From: Amycolatopsis japonica
GTDB lineage: Bacteria; Actinomycetota; Actinomycetes; Mycobacteriales; Pseudonocardiaceae
Length of the DNA: 64,000 nucleotides
Reading direction: 5' to 3'
Assembly (NCBI RefSeq): GCF_000732925.1
Contig: NZ_CP008953.1
Coordinates: forward strand, 4,030,001 to 4,094,000
The notes beneath the pieces were generated by a model that was given only the letters and a program-made list of their open reading frames with translations, made no database searches and was not told the DNA's origin. This document shows, one piece after another, positions 33,062-42,500 of the stretch; positions within the stretch are counted from its first letter, which is position 1, and each line of letters opens with the position of its first letter. The position numbers and the translations under genes were made by a program.

Positions 33062-33720
33062 GTGACGGACGAGTGGGCCCACAGGGCCTCCAGCAGCGGT
33101 CTGATCACCGCGGCAGCCGGCGCTGCGGTGGACGGCACCGAGATCCGTGCGCGGGACGGCTTGGTCATCAACCTCGAAGCCGAGTGGGCGGTCGTGCCGC
33201 CCACTCCGCCCTGGTGCGCCCGGTCGACCCCTGCGCCCCTGCCGCGGCCGGGGCGCCGAGCAGCACCACGCCCCGGCCTGGGCAGACGCCGAAGAGTGGG
33301 CGGCGATGGCCGGGCTCGCCGTTCAGGAAACCGGAACGTTCGACTGGTCAAACGCCACTGGGCACGAATGGCTCGGCCATGAGCTGTGGGACCGCTTGTC
33401 CTATGTGCGCTCAGCGGAATGGGCGGACAGCCCAGGAACTGGTCCGTGCGGACGCCGTCGCCGCCTGGCCACCGATCCAACTGCTGGCGCTGCTGATCAG
33501 CAGTCCCGCATCGACCTGTGACGGTCTGAGCTTACTTCTCCATGGACCTGGCACCCAGCGTGATGCGCGAGCCGAGCCGGGCGCGACCGTGGCATGGTTG
33601 GACAACGAGTCCCCGAGACCGCGCGGTCAGTACGGCCACTTCAATGAACCGCTCCTGTTCCACGCACTCGGCTGGCACTCAGACCGCCAACCAGCGCTGG
33701 ACACGCTGCACGCGGGCTAA
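33062..33720 (+). pseudogene. Decayed gene(s) read across three frames
   Basis: Protein-like segments follow one another in different frames. GTG 33062 opens DEWAHRASSSGLITAAAG. A second frame carries WADAEEWAAMAGLAVQETG and WLGHELWDRLSYVRSAEW. A third carries AQELVRADAVAAWPPIQLLA and GQYGHFNEPLLFHALGWH before the stop at 33718-33720. At least two frameshifts are needed to join them. No family is identified. Confidence 0.45.
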
Positions 33721-33748
33721 ATCGTGCCCCGAACCGTCAGGGCGGCAC

Positions 33749-33928
33749 GTGATCGATGCCCGCCGAGCTCTCACCCTTCCCGCTGCGGCCCGCCACATGT
33801 GCGGCATCGAACCCGATCGGCCTCTCGTCCTCGCCGCCTCGATCCGCGGACAGCTGCTCTTCGTCCACCCCCGCCACCTCCTGACCGAGCACAACCGCGA
33901 CGTAACGGGACTGGATCATGACGCCTGA
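33749..33928 (+). pseudogene. AbrB/SpoVT-like DNA-binding domain remnant
   Basis: 59 codons from GTG 33749. VIDARRALTLPAAARHMCGI followed by DRPLVLAASIRGQLLFVHP matches the swapped-hairpin AbrB/SpoVT DNA-binding domain found in small actinobacterial regulators. The glycine usually found in the 'DxxGRLTLP' turn is replaced by Arg-Ala. The frame is open upstream without matching sequence. Given the decayed gene next to it, this is probably a fragment, though a tiny functional regulator is possible. Confidence 0.4.
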
Positions 33929-34084
33929 CCCGACCTGGGTCCTCGCCGCCAACGACCCGATCTTGGTCCGTCGCTCGCTTACGCGGATTGGCATGGCACG
34001 GCCCGCGTCTCGAGGGACATGGCCGGCGTAACGCACAGAGCAGCACACACGACTACGAATCACCTCGTGCCAAGGAGCATCCTC

Positions 34085-34669
34085 ATGATCAAGGGCGTCG
34101 CCCTCTTCACCGCGGCGGCCGCGGCGGCGGTCACCCTCACCGCCTGTTCCGGTCGTGACGTCGGCGATCTCGCCGTCGGTGTCACGACTCCCGTCCCCGC
34201 TTCGACGCCCAGCTACACGCCGCAAGCGTCGTGCCCTCCGTTGCAGACCGGACAGTCATGCATCAACGGGCAACTGGTCCAGTCCAGCCCGACCAGTGAA
34301 GCTCCGCAGCCACCGCCCCAGGTCGAATCCAGTCCAGCCAGCAAGGCTCCGCAGTACCCGCCTCAGGTCGAACAGGCCCGCGGGTCCGCGGAGTCGTATC
34401 TCGACTACACCGCCTTCTCGCGAAACGGCTTGATCGATCAACTGTCCTCGAAATACGGAGACAGCTACCCGAAGAACATCGCCACCCAGGCAGTGGACAG
34501 CCTGGATGTCGACTGGAACGCGCAGGCAGCCAAGGCGGCACAGTCCTACCTGGACTACACCTCGTTCTCGTGCACCGGCCTGATCCAGCAGCTGTCGTCA
34601 AGGTACGGCGGGCAATTCACCAACGCCCAGGCCAAGTTCGGCGCACACCAAACGAAGGCCTGCAAATGA
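34085..34669 (+). CDS. Ltp-family surface lipoprotein with two repeat modules
   Basis: 194 residues. The lipoprotein signal is MIKGVALFTAAAAAAVTLTAC with lipobox LTAC. A Pro/Ser/Gln linker with repeated APQxPPQVE units leads to two Ltp modules: AESYLDYTAFSRNGLIDQLS with KYGDSYPKNIATQAVDSLDV, then AQSYLDYTSFSCTGLIQQLS with RYGGQFTNAQAKFG. The family is named for the host-surface lipoprotein of Streptococcus phage TP-J34, which blocks phage DNA entry. Bacterial homologues are common and their roles mostly untested. AAGGAG lies eight bases before ATG 34085. Confidence 0.8.
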   Translation: MIKGVALFTAAAAAAVTLTACSGRDVGDLAVGVTTPVPASTPSYTPQASCPPLQTGQSCINGQLVQSSPTSEAPQPPPQVESSPASKAPQYPPQVEQARGSAESYLDYTAFSRNGLIDQLSSKYGDSYPKNIATQAVDSLDVDWNAQAAKAAQSYLDYTSFSCTGLIQQLSSRYGGQFTNAQAKFGAHQTKACK

Positions 34670-34950
34670 GGTCTCTGCGATGCCCGGACAGGGCGACACA
34701 GAGGTCGCGACTGGGTGTGACACAGTGCAAGTTTCCTCACTCCCCCAATCTGGCTCACGACAGCGCTATTAGCCTCAGTTAACGGGCGACAGGTCTCCGG
34801 CATACGAGCTTCGAAACGCATCGAACCACGCCGGACCACCAACAACCTCGGACCTCTCACCCGACATCGCTCACCCAATCAAGCGATAGGACGTTCGCGA
34901 CAGCGAACACAGCAGGTGAAGTGCGCATCAAGGCGACGCCCCATGCCAAA

Positions 34951-35127
34951 CTTCGCTTACTGCGACATGATCCCCAACGTCGAGCACTGGCGCGTTCAGT
35001 GCACGAAGCACAGGAACTGCAGCAGGCGATCATGGGCTACCTGCCCGGCTACGCAACCCCGCGGATCGTCTACGACGTGCCGTACGTCGGGAAGCGCTGG
35101 TGGCGCGAGCAGCCCCCGATGGCCTGA
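34951..35127 (+). pseudogene. Remnant of a kamA copy (3' part), frameshifted and internally deleted
   Basis: Bases 34961-35100 align with 29276-29416 of intact kamA with about ten substitutions and one single-base deletion by hand alignment. The deletion changes frame after YCDMIPNVEHWR; the other frame then reads SVHEAQELQQAIMGYLPGY and on to PYVGKRW. At the shared 8-mer AGCGCTGG the copy jumps to WREQPPMA and a stop, matching the extreme end of intact KamA (QRWWASQPG). The 156 bp between the two AGCGCTGG copies in the intact gene is therefore missing. Confidence 0.8.
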
Positions 35128-35151
35128 CCGGCCGGCTCCTCGGATAGGTCC

Positions 35152-35196
35152 CGGAGGGGGCGTTCAGGCTCATGCGAGCGTTGAACGCCCCCTCCG
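35152..35196. terminator. Hairpin after the kamA remnant, 15-bp perfect stem
   Basis: CGGAGGGGGCGTTCA (35152-35166) pairs perfectly with 35182-35196. It contains the 'ggggcgttca' motif of the window's intergenic hairpin families and lies about 115 bp before the STAND gene. Confidence 0.65.
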
Positions 35197-35311
35197 CTCC
35201 GCAGAACGTCAATCGGTTCACGCGAACGAGTGAAAGCTCATCAGCCTCTGTGAGGCTGCGGGGACTATGGGCGGCATCTTTGGCCGACGTGACGTGATCT
35301 GCGGAGGTTTC

Positions 35312-38300
35312 GTGTCGCCTGATGCGTTGCATCGCACTGTTCTGGTTGTGGACGTGGAGCGATTCAGCGGCCGGAAGAACCCGGAACAGAGGAACGTGCG
35401 CAGCGCCCTCTATGCGGCCTTGGGTCACGCGCTCGGCTCGCACTGGAACACCTGCTACCACGAAGACCGGGGTGACGGTGTGCTTCTTCTGGCACCGGCG
35501 GAGATTCCGAAGCGGCTGTTCGTCGAGCAGGTGCCCGGTCGTCTGGTGAAAGCGTTGAACAGGCACAACCGGGCGCACGGGACCGGCGAACAGATCCGGC
35601 TGAGGATGGCGGTGCATGCCGGGGAGGTTCTGCTCGACGCGCACGGCGCGACCGGCGTCGCGATCAACCACACGTTCCGGTTGCTCGACGCTTCGCCGTT
35701 GAAGGATGCCCTCGCCGGATCGGCCGGCGTGCTCGCGGTGATCACCTCCGACTGGTTGTTCCGTGAAGTGGTCTGGCACAGCGCCGCCGACGAGACCCGC
35801 TATCGGCCCCAACGCATCCGGGTCAAGGAAACGGAGGCGCTGGGGTGGATCTGCCTGCCGGACGACCCGTACCCGCCCGACGTCAGCCAAGCGGAATGGC
35901 CGGGAGACGTCTGCCCCTATCCGGGTCTGCGCGCGTTCCAACCTGACCAAGCGCGGTGGTTCTTCGGCCGCGAGGCGACCTTGTCGGTGTTGATGGACAA
36001 GATCGATCACCGCGGCGGGCCGGTCTTCGTCGTCGCACCGTCCGGCGTCGGCAAGTCGTCGCTGCTTCGAGCAGGCGTGACGACCGCGGTGGCCGGCAGC
36101 GGACGCCCATGGCTCTTGCTCACCCCGGCGAAGAAGCCCTGCGAAACACTGGCACAGCAGGTCGCGCAGCTCATCGGCGGCGACGTGGATGCCGTGCTCT
36201 CGGCGGTCGGATCCGATCCCGCCCTGCTGGCGAGCATGCTGCCTGACGGGACCGTCGTCGTGGTGGACCAGTTCGAAGAGGTGTTCACCCTCTGCGCCGG
36301 CGAGTCCGAGCGGCGGCGTTTCATCGCCGCACTGATCGCGATGCGTGCCGTTCTCGGGGTGCGGGGCGACTTCTACGACCACTGCCTCGCCGACGATCAG
36401 CTCGCGAAGTTCCTGCCGGCAAGCCAGTTCAACCTCCAGGCGATGACTCCGGCCGGGTTGCGAGCGGCCATCGAGCGCCCGGCTCGGCAGATCGGCGTCG
36501 ACGTCGAGCCGAGCCTCGTCGAAGTCCTCCTGCACGAGATCGGGACGGACGCGGGCGGGCTCCCCCTGCTGGCCCACGCGTTGGCCGTCACCTGGCAGCG
36601 GCGCACGGGCGACAAGCTGACCTTGGCGGATTACGACCGGACCGGGCGGATCCACGGCGCGATCGCGGCTACCGCGGACGAGGCCTACGCGCGTTGCTCC
36701 ACGACCGAGCAGCGCGTGATCTTCCAGCACATCCTTATGCATCTGGTCGTGGTCAGGCACGACGCACCGCCCGCCAGGCGGCGCGCGGATCCGGCCGACC
36801 TCGTCAAGGGTTTCGACGCACCGCGGACCGCCGAGACGGTGCTCGGCTGGCTGATCGAGAAACGTCTGGTCACGCTGGACGACAACGCCGTCGAGCTTTC
36901 CCACGAAGTGCTGCTGCGGGCGTGGCCGCGGCTCGGCACCTGGATCGAGACGGGCCGCAACGATCAGGTCATCCGGCAACAGTTGATCGAGGCCGCCGAA
37001 CAATGGGAGAGAGAAGGGAAACCGGTCGGATCGCTGTATCGCGGCGATCGGCTGGCCATCGCGAGGGGGTGGCAGTCCAGGAGTGAGCACCGCGCCGCCC
37101 TCACGCCGCTCGGAGCGGCCTTCCTCGGCGCTTCGATCCGGCACGAAAGCCGACGGAGAAGAGTTCGTCGAACCGCGGTCACCATGCTGGCCGTTCTCAG
37201 CCTCGTCGCGTCCCTTGCCGCTGTGTACGCCTTCCAGCAACGCGACATCGCCCACGAACAACGTGACGCCGCGATCTTCAACAAGGTCACCGCCGAGGCG
37301 AACCGGATACGGGCCGTCGACGTGTCGCTCGCGGCCCAGCTCGATCTCGTCGCCCACCGGATGCGCCCGGCCGATCCGGACACGGGCACCCACTTGATCG
37401 TCGACGCGAACGCGCCGCTGTCCGCCATGTTGCCCTCGGGCAGCAAGGGCGCCGGTGTGGTGGCGTTCAGCCCCGATGGGCGAACGCTCGCCACCGGCAG
37501 CGGCAGCGGTGACAGACTCGTGCGGCTGTGGAACGTCGCCGACCCGGCCCGCCCGGTGCTGCTGAACGAAACCATCAGTCACGGCGAAGCGACCCGTGCG
37601 CTGGCGTTCAGCCCGGACGGCCGCACTCTGGGCACTGGCGGCGCCGACAACACGGTGCGGCTGTGGAACGTCACCGACCCGGCCCGCCCGGAGGCGCTCG
37701 GCCCGCCGATCACGGGGCACACCAAGTCGATCCGGTCGTTGGCGTTCAGTCCTGACGGGCGGACGCTGGCCAGCGCGGGCGAAGACCGGACCGTCCGGCT
37801 GTGGAACGTCACCGACCCCGTTCGGCACTCGGCCATCGGCCTGCCGATGGCCGGGCACACCGACACCATCTACTCAGTGGCGTTCAGTCCTGATGGCCGG
37901 ACTCTGGCCACCGGCAGCGATGACCGGACCGTGCGGCTGTGGGACATCGCCGCGCCGGACCGGGCCGAACCCTCCGGGTCACCGTTGACCGGACACACCG
38001 GGGCCATTCATTCGGTGGCGTTCGGTCCCGATGGACGGACGCTGGCCAGTGCGAGCAACGACCGGACGGTGCGGCTGTGGAACGTCACCGACCCGGCTCG
38101 CCCGGTGGCGCTGGGCCGGCCGATCACGGGGCATGCCGGCGCGATCTGGTCGTCGGCGTTCGGGCCCGACGGGCGGACACTGGCCACCGGCGGCGACGAC
38201 TACACCGTGCGGCTGTGGGACGTCGCCGATCCAGCCCACCCCACACCCATCGGCGCGCCGATCACCGGACATGCCGACGGCGTGCGGTCGATGGCGTTCA

Positions 38301-39415
38301 GCCCGGACGGCCGCGCCCTGGCCACCGCCGGCGGCGACCGGGCGGTAAGGCTCTGGAACATCCCCAGCACTGTCCTGACCGGACATACGAGCGAAGTCAA
38401 AACGTTGGCGTTCAGCCCGGACGGGCGCATCCTCGCGACCGGCGGCGGCGACCGGACCGTCCGGTTGTGGACGACGGCGGATCGGCGGCAGCTGGGCGGG
38501 CCACTCACCGGCCACCAGGGCGACATCAACACCTTGGCGTTCAGCCCGGACGGGCGCATCCTGGCCACCGGCGGCGGCGACCGGACCGTGCGGCTGTGGA
38601 ACGTCGCCGATCCAGCCCACCCCACACCCATCGGCGCGCCGATCACCGGGCACACCGACGGCGTCCGATCGGTGGCGTTCAGTCCGGACGGCCGCATTTT
38701 GGCCACCGGCGGCGACGTGAAGGACGAGAACGCGGCGCGGTTGTGGGACGTCGCCGACCCGGCCGAACCCGTGCTGCTGGCCAGGATCGTGATCGGATCG
38801 GACGCCAACGCCTTGGCGGTGGCGTTCAGCCCGGACGGAAGAACCCTCGCGACGGGCACCGAATACAGCGACGTCGCGGTGTGGTTGTGGAACGTTTCCG
38901 ATCCGGCCAAGCCCACGTTGCTGACCGGCCCCCTCAAAGGGCACAAGGACGACGTCCGCCGGGTCGCGTTCAGCCCGGATGGGCGGACCTTGGCCAGCGG
39001 CAGCGACGACGAGCAAGTGCGGCTGTGGGACGTCACCGATCCCGCTCACGCCACACCGCTCGGCGAACCCCTTGCCGGCCACACCAACCCCGTCTCGGGG
39101 GTGGCGTTCAGCCCGGATGGACAGACGCTGGCCAGCAGCAGCAGTGACAACACCGTGCGGCTCTGGCGGACAGCCGAGCGGACGCAGTCGGGTCAGCCGC
39201 TCACCGGGCACCAGGCCGACGTCGACACGGCGGCGTTCAGCCCCGATGGCGCCACCCTCGCCACCGGCGGCCGCGACCACACCGTGCGGCTGTGGGACAT
39301 GACCGTTCCCCGAGCCATCCACAGCATCTGCGCCATCACGGGGAACACCCTCACTCGCGAGATGTGGGACAAGTTCGTGTCGGCCGAGCTGCCGTACAGC
39401 CCGCCGTGTTCCTGA
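35312..39415 (+). CDS. Cyclase-like / STAND NTPase / WD40 signalling protein
   Basis: 1,367 residues from GTG 35312, which has GGAGG four bases upstream. Residues 8-165 resemble a class III nucleotide cyclase: metal-binding Asp14 in VLVVDVERFS, GDG at 54-56, MAVHAGEV near 100, and Asn119/Arg123 in GVAINHTFR. Residues about 200-600 form a STAND NTPase, with P-loop APSGVGKSSLLRAG at 242 and Walker B VVVVDQFEEVF near 315. A membrane helix (VTMLAVLSLVASLAAVYAF) lies near residue 620. Residues 710-1330 hold 14 WD40 repeats (AFSPDGRTLATG ... VRLWNV), enough for two seven-bladed propellers. It is predicted to sense a ligand with the propellers and switch through ATP-driven assembly. Whether it makes a cyclic nucleotide is untested. 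Confidence 0.85.
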   Translation: MSPDALHRTVLVVDVERFSGRKNPEQRNVRSALYAALGHALGSHWNTCYHEDRGDGVLLLAPAEIPKRLFVEQVPGRLVKALNRHNRAHGTGEQIRLRMAVHAGEVLLDAHGATGVAINHTFRLLDASPLKDALAGSAGVLAVITSDWLFREVVWHSAADETRYRPQRIRVKETEALGWICLPDDPYPPDVSQAEWPGDVCPYPGLRAFQPDQARWFFGREATLSVLMDKIDHRGGPVFVVAPSGVGKSSLLRAGVTTAVAGSGRPWLLLTPAKKPCETLAQQVAQLIGGDVDAVLSAVGSDPALLASMLPDGTVVVVDQFEEVFTLCAGESERRRFIAALIAMRAVLGVRGDFYDHCLADDQLAKFLPASQFNLQAMTPAGLRAAIERPARQIGVDVEPSLVEVLLHEIGTDAGGLPLLAHALAVTWQRRTGDKLTLADYDRTGRIHGAIAATADEAYARCSTTEQRVIFQHILMHLVVVRHDAPPARRRADPADLVKGFDAPRTAETVLGWLIEKRLVTLDDNAVELSHEVLLRAWPRLGTWIETGRNDQVIRQQLIEAAEQWEREGKPVGSLYRGDRLAIARGWQSRSEHRAALTPLGAAFLGASIRHESRRRRVRRTAVTMLAVLSLVASLAAVYAFQQRDIAHEQRDAAIFNKVTAEANRIRAVDVSLAAQLDLVAHRMRPADPDTGTHLIVDANAPLSAMLPSGSKGAGVVAFSPDGRTLATGSGSGDRLVRLWNVADPARPVLLNETISHGEATRALAFSPDGRTLGTGGADNTVRLWNVTDPARPEALGPPITGHTKSIRSLAFSPDGRTLASAGEDRTVRLWNVTDPVRHSAIGLPMAGHTDTIYSVAFSPDGRTLATGSDDRTVRLWDIAAPDRAEPSGSPLTGHTGAIHSVAFGPDGRTLASASNDRTVRLWNVTDPARPVALGRPITGHAGAIWSSAFGPDGRTLATGGDDYTVRLWDVADPAHPTPIGAPITGHADGVRSMAFSPDGRALATAGGDRAVRLWNIPSTVLTGHTSEVKTLAFSPDGRILATGGGDRTVRLWTTADRRQLGGPLTGHQGDINTLAFSPDGRILATGGGDRTVRLWNVADPAHPTPIGAPITGHTDGVRSVAFSPDGRILATGGDVKDENAARLWDVADPAEPVLLARIVIGSDANALAVAFSPDGRTLATGTEYSDVAVWLWNVSDPAKPTLLTGPLKGHKDDVRRVAFSPDGRTLASGSDDEQVRLWDVTDPAHATPLGEPLAGHTNPVSGVAFSPDGQTLASSSSDNTVRLWRTAERTQSGQPLTGHQADVDTAAFSPDGATLATGGRDHTVRLWDMTVPRAIHSICAITGNTLTREMWDKFVSAELPYSPPCS

Positions 39416-39424
39416 GATGCGACG

Positions 39425-39473
39425 CGTGTGGGGAGGATTTGGGACGCTCAGCGTCCCAAATCCTCCCCACACG
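39425..39473. terminator. Very long convergent hairpin, about 22-24-bp stem
   Basis: Arms 39425-39448 and 39450-39473 are perfectly complementary around a minimal loop. It lies between the convergent STAND and RTX genes and should stop transcription from both sides. Confidence 0.75.
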
Positions 39474-39505
39474 GCCTGCTCCTCACCGGCCAGACCGCGC
39501 CGGTC

Positions 39506-42500
39506 TCACGGTGCGCACGCGTTCGGGTTGTCGAAGTGCCCCGGCGTGGTCGGGAACGCCGGTCCCGTGCCGTGGTCCTTCATGTCCGGCTGGTACACCA
39601 GCGCCAGCTCGTCGTACGCCGACGTGCCCTCCGTGGTCACCTCCCCGGCCACCTGACCGGCGCCCAGCGAATACGCCCACCGCTGCAGGAACTCCTGATG
39701 CGTCGGACTGTGCTGCCGGACGTCGTTGTAGCCGCCGTAGGCCGCGTTGCAGTGCGTGTAGAGGTTGTACGCACCGCCCCAGTCGAGCAGCCGGTCACCG
39801 AGGTTCGGCCCGTTGTCCGCGACGTCGGCCTGCAGCACGTCGCGGTCCCAGCCGCCGTAGATCCAGTCGATGCCCTGGTGATGCTGGTTGTCCGCGACAT
39901 CGGCGTTGTCGAGGTTCGTCATCTCGAACCACGAGCACGGGTCGACCGTGACCGCGTTCTTGCCGTTGCCGAACGTCTGCGGCCACGGGTTCGCGGTGCA
40001 GGTCGTCTGCCCCGGCGCGCCGTAGCTGCCGCGCGGGCGCCAGTCGAGGATGTCCGAACCCAGCGCGCCGGTGTTCGGGTCGACCGACGGACCGGACGTG
40101 GCGCCCTTGCCGCCGGCGAGGTGGTCGACGAGCGAGTCGTTGACACCCCGGTCATTCGGGTTGGCCGGGTCGGTGCCGCCCTTGCCGCCCCACAGCACGT
40201 CCGCGCCGTCGTCGCCGAAGACGATGTCACCGCCCGAATCCCCGTTGGCCAGGTCGTCACCGAAGCCGCCGTGGATCGAGTCGTGGTCGTCGCCGCCGCG
40301 GATGCGGTCGTCGCCGCCTTCGAGGTCGCCGCGGTGCGGCATCGCCGGGGCGTTGCCGGGTGCGGCGAAGGCGTCGCCGTTGACGTCGTGCTGCAGATCG
40401 GCCTGTCGCGTGACCGAGCCTGCCAGGAAGCCCTCGTAGTGGATCGCGGGCACCTGGGGGTTGTCGATCACGAACTTGTTCGACCCGTTCTGGAAGACGT
40501 CCACGATTCCGCCGCGGTCACCGACCATGGCGTCTTCGCCGCCGGTGCCCCACATCCGGTCGCCGCCCAGCTCGCCGTACATGTCGTCGGCGCCGTCACC
40601 CGGAGCCGTCGTCGTGCCGGTGTCGCCGTACATCAGGTCGTCGCCGTCCTGGCCGTACAGGGTGTCCTCCCCCGCGTCGCCCCACAGGTTGTCGCCGCCG
40701 GAGGCGCCGAGTGCCTCACAGGTGGCCTGCGTGGTGGTGCAGAAGCGGGTCGGTGCGCCGTTGACGCCGTGGCGGACGAACGCCGCCCCTTGCGGGAGGT
40801 TCTGCGGGTCGTAACGCTTCGCGTAGATCCGGTTCGTCAGCGGCAGCGACACCTTGGACAGGTCGTCGCCGAGCGCCACCGGTTTGCCGGTCTGGTCCAC
40901 GATGTCCCGCACCGCGGTGCCGTTGTCGCCGAGGATGAAGTCGGCGGCGCCGTCGCCGTGCACGTCGTCGGCCGTGTCGCGGAAGACCTCCAGCGAGCTG
41001 CCGCCGATCAGGTCGTCCTGGCCGTTCGGGGCGGAGACGTCGCCGAGGTCGTCCGACGCCGTACCCGGCCACGCCGGCTCCGGTGGGCTGATCGCGATTC
41101 CGGCCTCCGCGAGAGTGCGGTCGCCGAACATCGTGTCGTGCCCGCCGTTGCCTTCGGCGTAGTCGTCGTGCGCGCCACCGGAGATCTGGTCGTCGCCGTC
41201 CTGGCCGAACATCACGTCGACGCCGCCACCACCGGACAGCTGGTCTCCGCCGGCCACCGGACGGGCCGGCGCGCCGAGGAAGCCGTTGCTCCACGAGAGA
41301 TCCAGCAGCCGCAGTGAACGCTGCGTCTCGAACGTCCCGTTGCTGCCCACTCGCAGCAGGTACGGCGAAGGCGGCGCGATGCGGTCGGTGATCGCGTTGT
41401 CGCCGAGGACGACGTCGTCGCCCGTGCCGCCGAAGACCACGTCCGCGGTGTCCGGCTGGCCCTGGGTGGTCAGCGCGGTGTCGTCGCCGTGGATCGTCGA
41501 GCTACCGCCGACGAGGTCGTCGTCGCCGTTGTTGCCTTCGATCCAGTCCCGGCCGGGGCCACCTTCGGCGTGGTCTCCGTCGTTGCCGCCCTTGATCCGG
41601 TCGTTCCCGGACTGGCCGAGGATCGCGTCGCATCCGTTGTCACCGGTGATGTCGTCGCCGCCGGAGGTGTTCGGCACCGGCGTGTCACCGAGGTCGTACA
41701 GCTGGATGCTGCGGTGCGTCATCGGGACCGCGCCGGGCAGGTCCGTGTCGAACCGGCCCTGGGTGATCGGGCTCTTCGGGATGCCCGCGTCCCTGGTCAC
41801 GAGCGCGTTGTCGCCGGTGATCACGTCCGCGTCCTCGCCGCCGGAGATGGTGTCCCCGGTGTCGAGCTGGCCGACGGTGCCCTGGCCGCCGCCCATCTCC
41901 ACGGCGGAAGAACCGCCGACGAGATCGTCCTGACCGGAGTCGCCGAACAGTTTGTCGGCGTCCTGGTCGCCTTCCACGTAGTCGTCCCCGGCGTCGCCGT
42001 GCACGGTGTCCATTCCGGACTGTGCGTAGACGACGTCTGTCGCGGTGCCGCCGGAAATGGTGTCGCCGCCGGAGTTCGCCGGGTTCGGGGCGTGCCCGAG
42101 GTCGAACAGGACCACGTGCCTGCCCGCCGACAGCCCGCGGCCACGGGTGACCGGGTCGCCGGAGTCCGCGCCACCCGTACCGGTGATCGTGGCGTTGTCA
42201 CCGGTGATCACGTCGTCGGCGTCGCCGCCGGAGATCGTGTCACCCGCGTCCGGATAGCCTGCCGCGTTCTTCGCCACCGGGTCGCCGGGCGTCTGGTGGC
42301 TGCCGCCGATGATGTCGTCCGCCTCGGTCTCGCCGTTCAGCGTGTCGGAACCGGGGTTTCCTTCGATACGGTCCGGATCCTTCCCACCGGAGACGGTGTC
42401 GTTCTCCAGCCCGCCGTACAGCGCGTCTGCGTCCATGCCGCCGCCGATGGTGTCGTCGCCGCCCAGCGTGGCGTCCGCGCTGGTGGCCAGGTCGAACACC

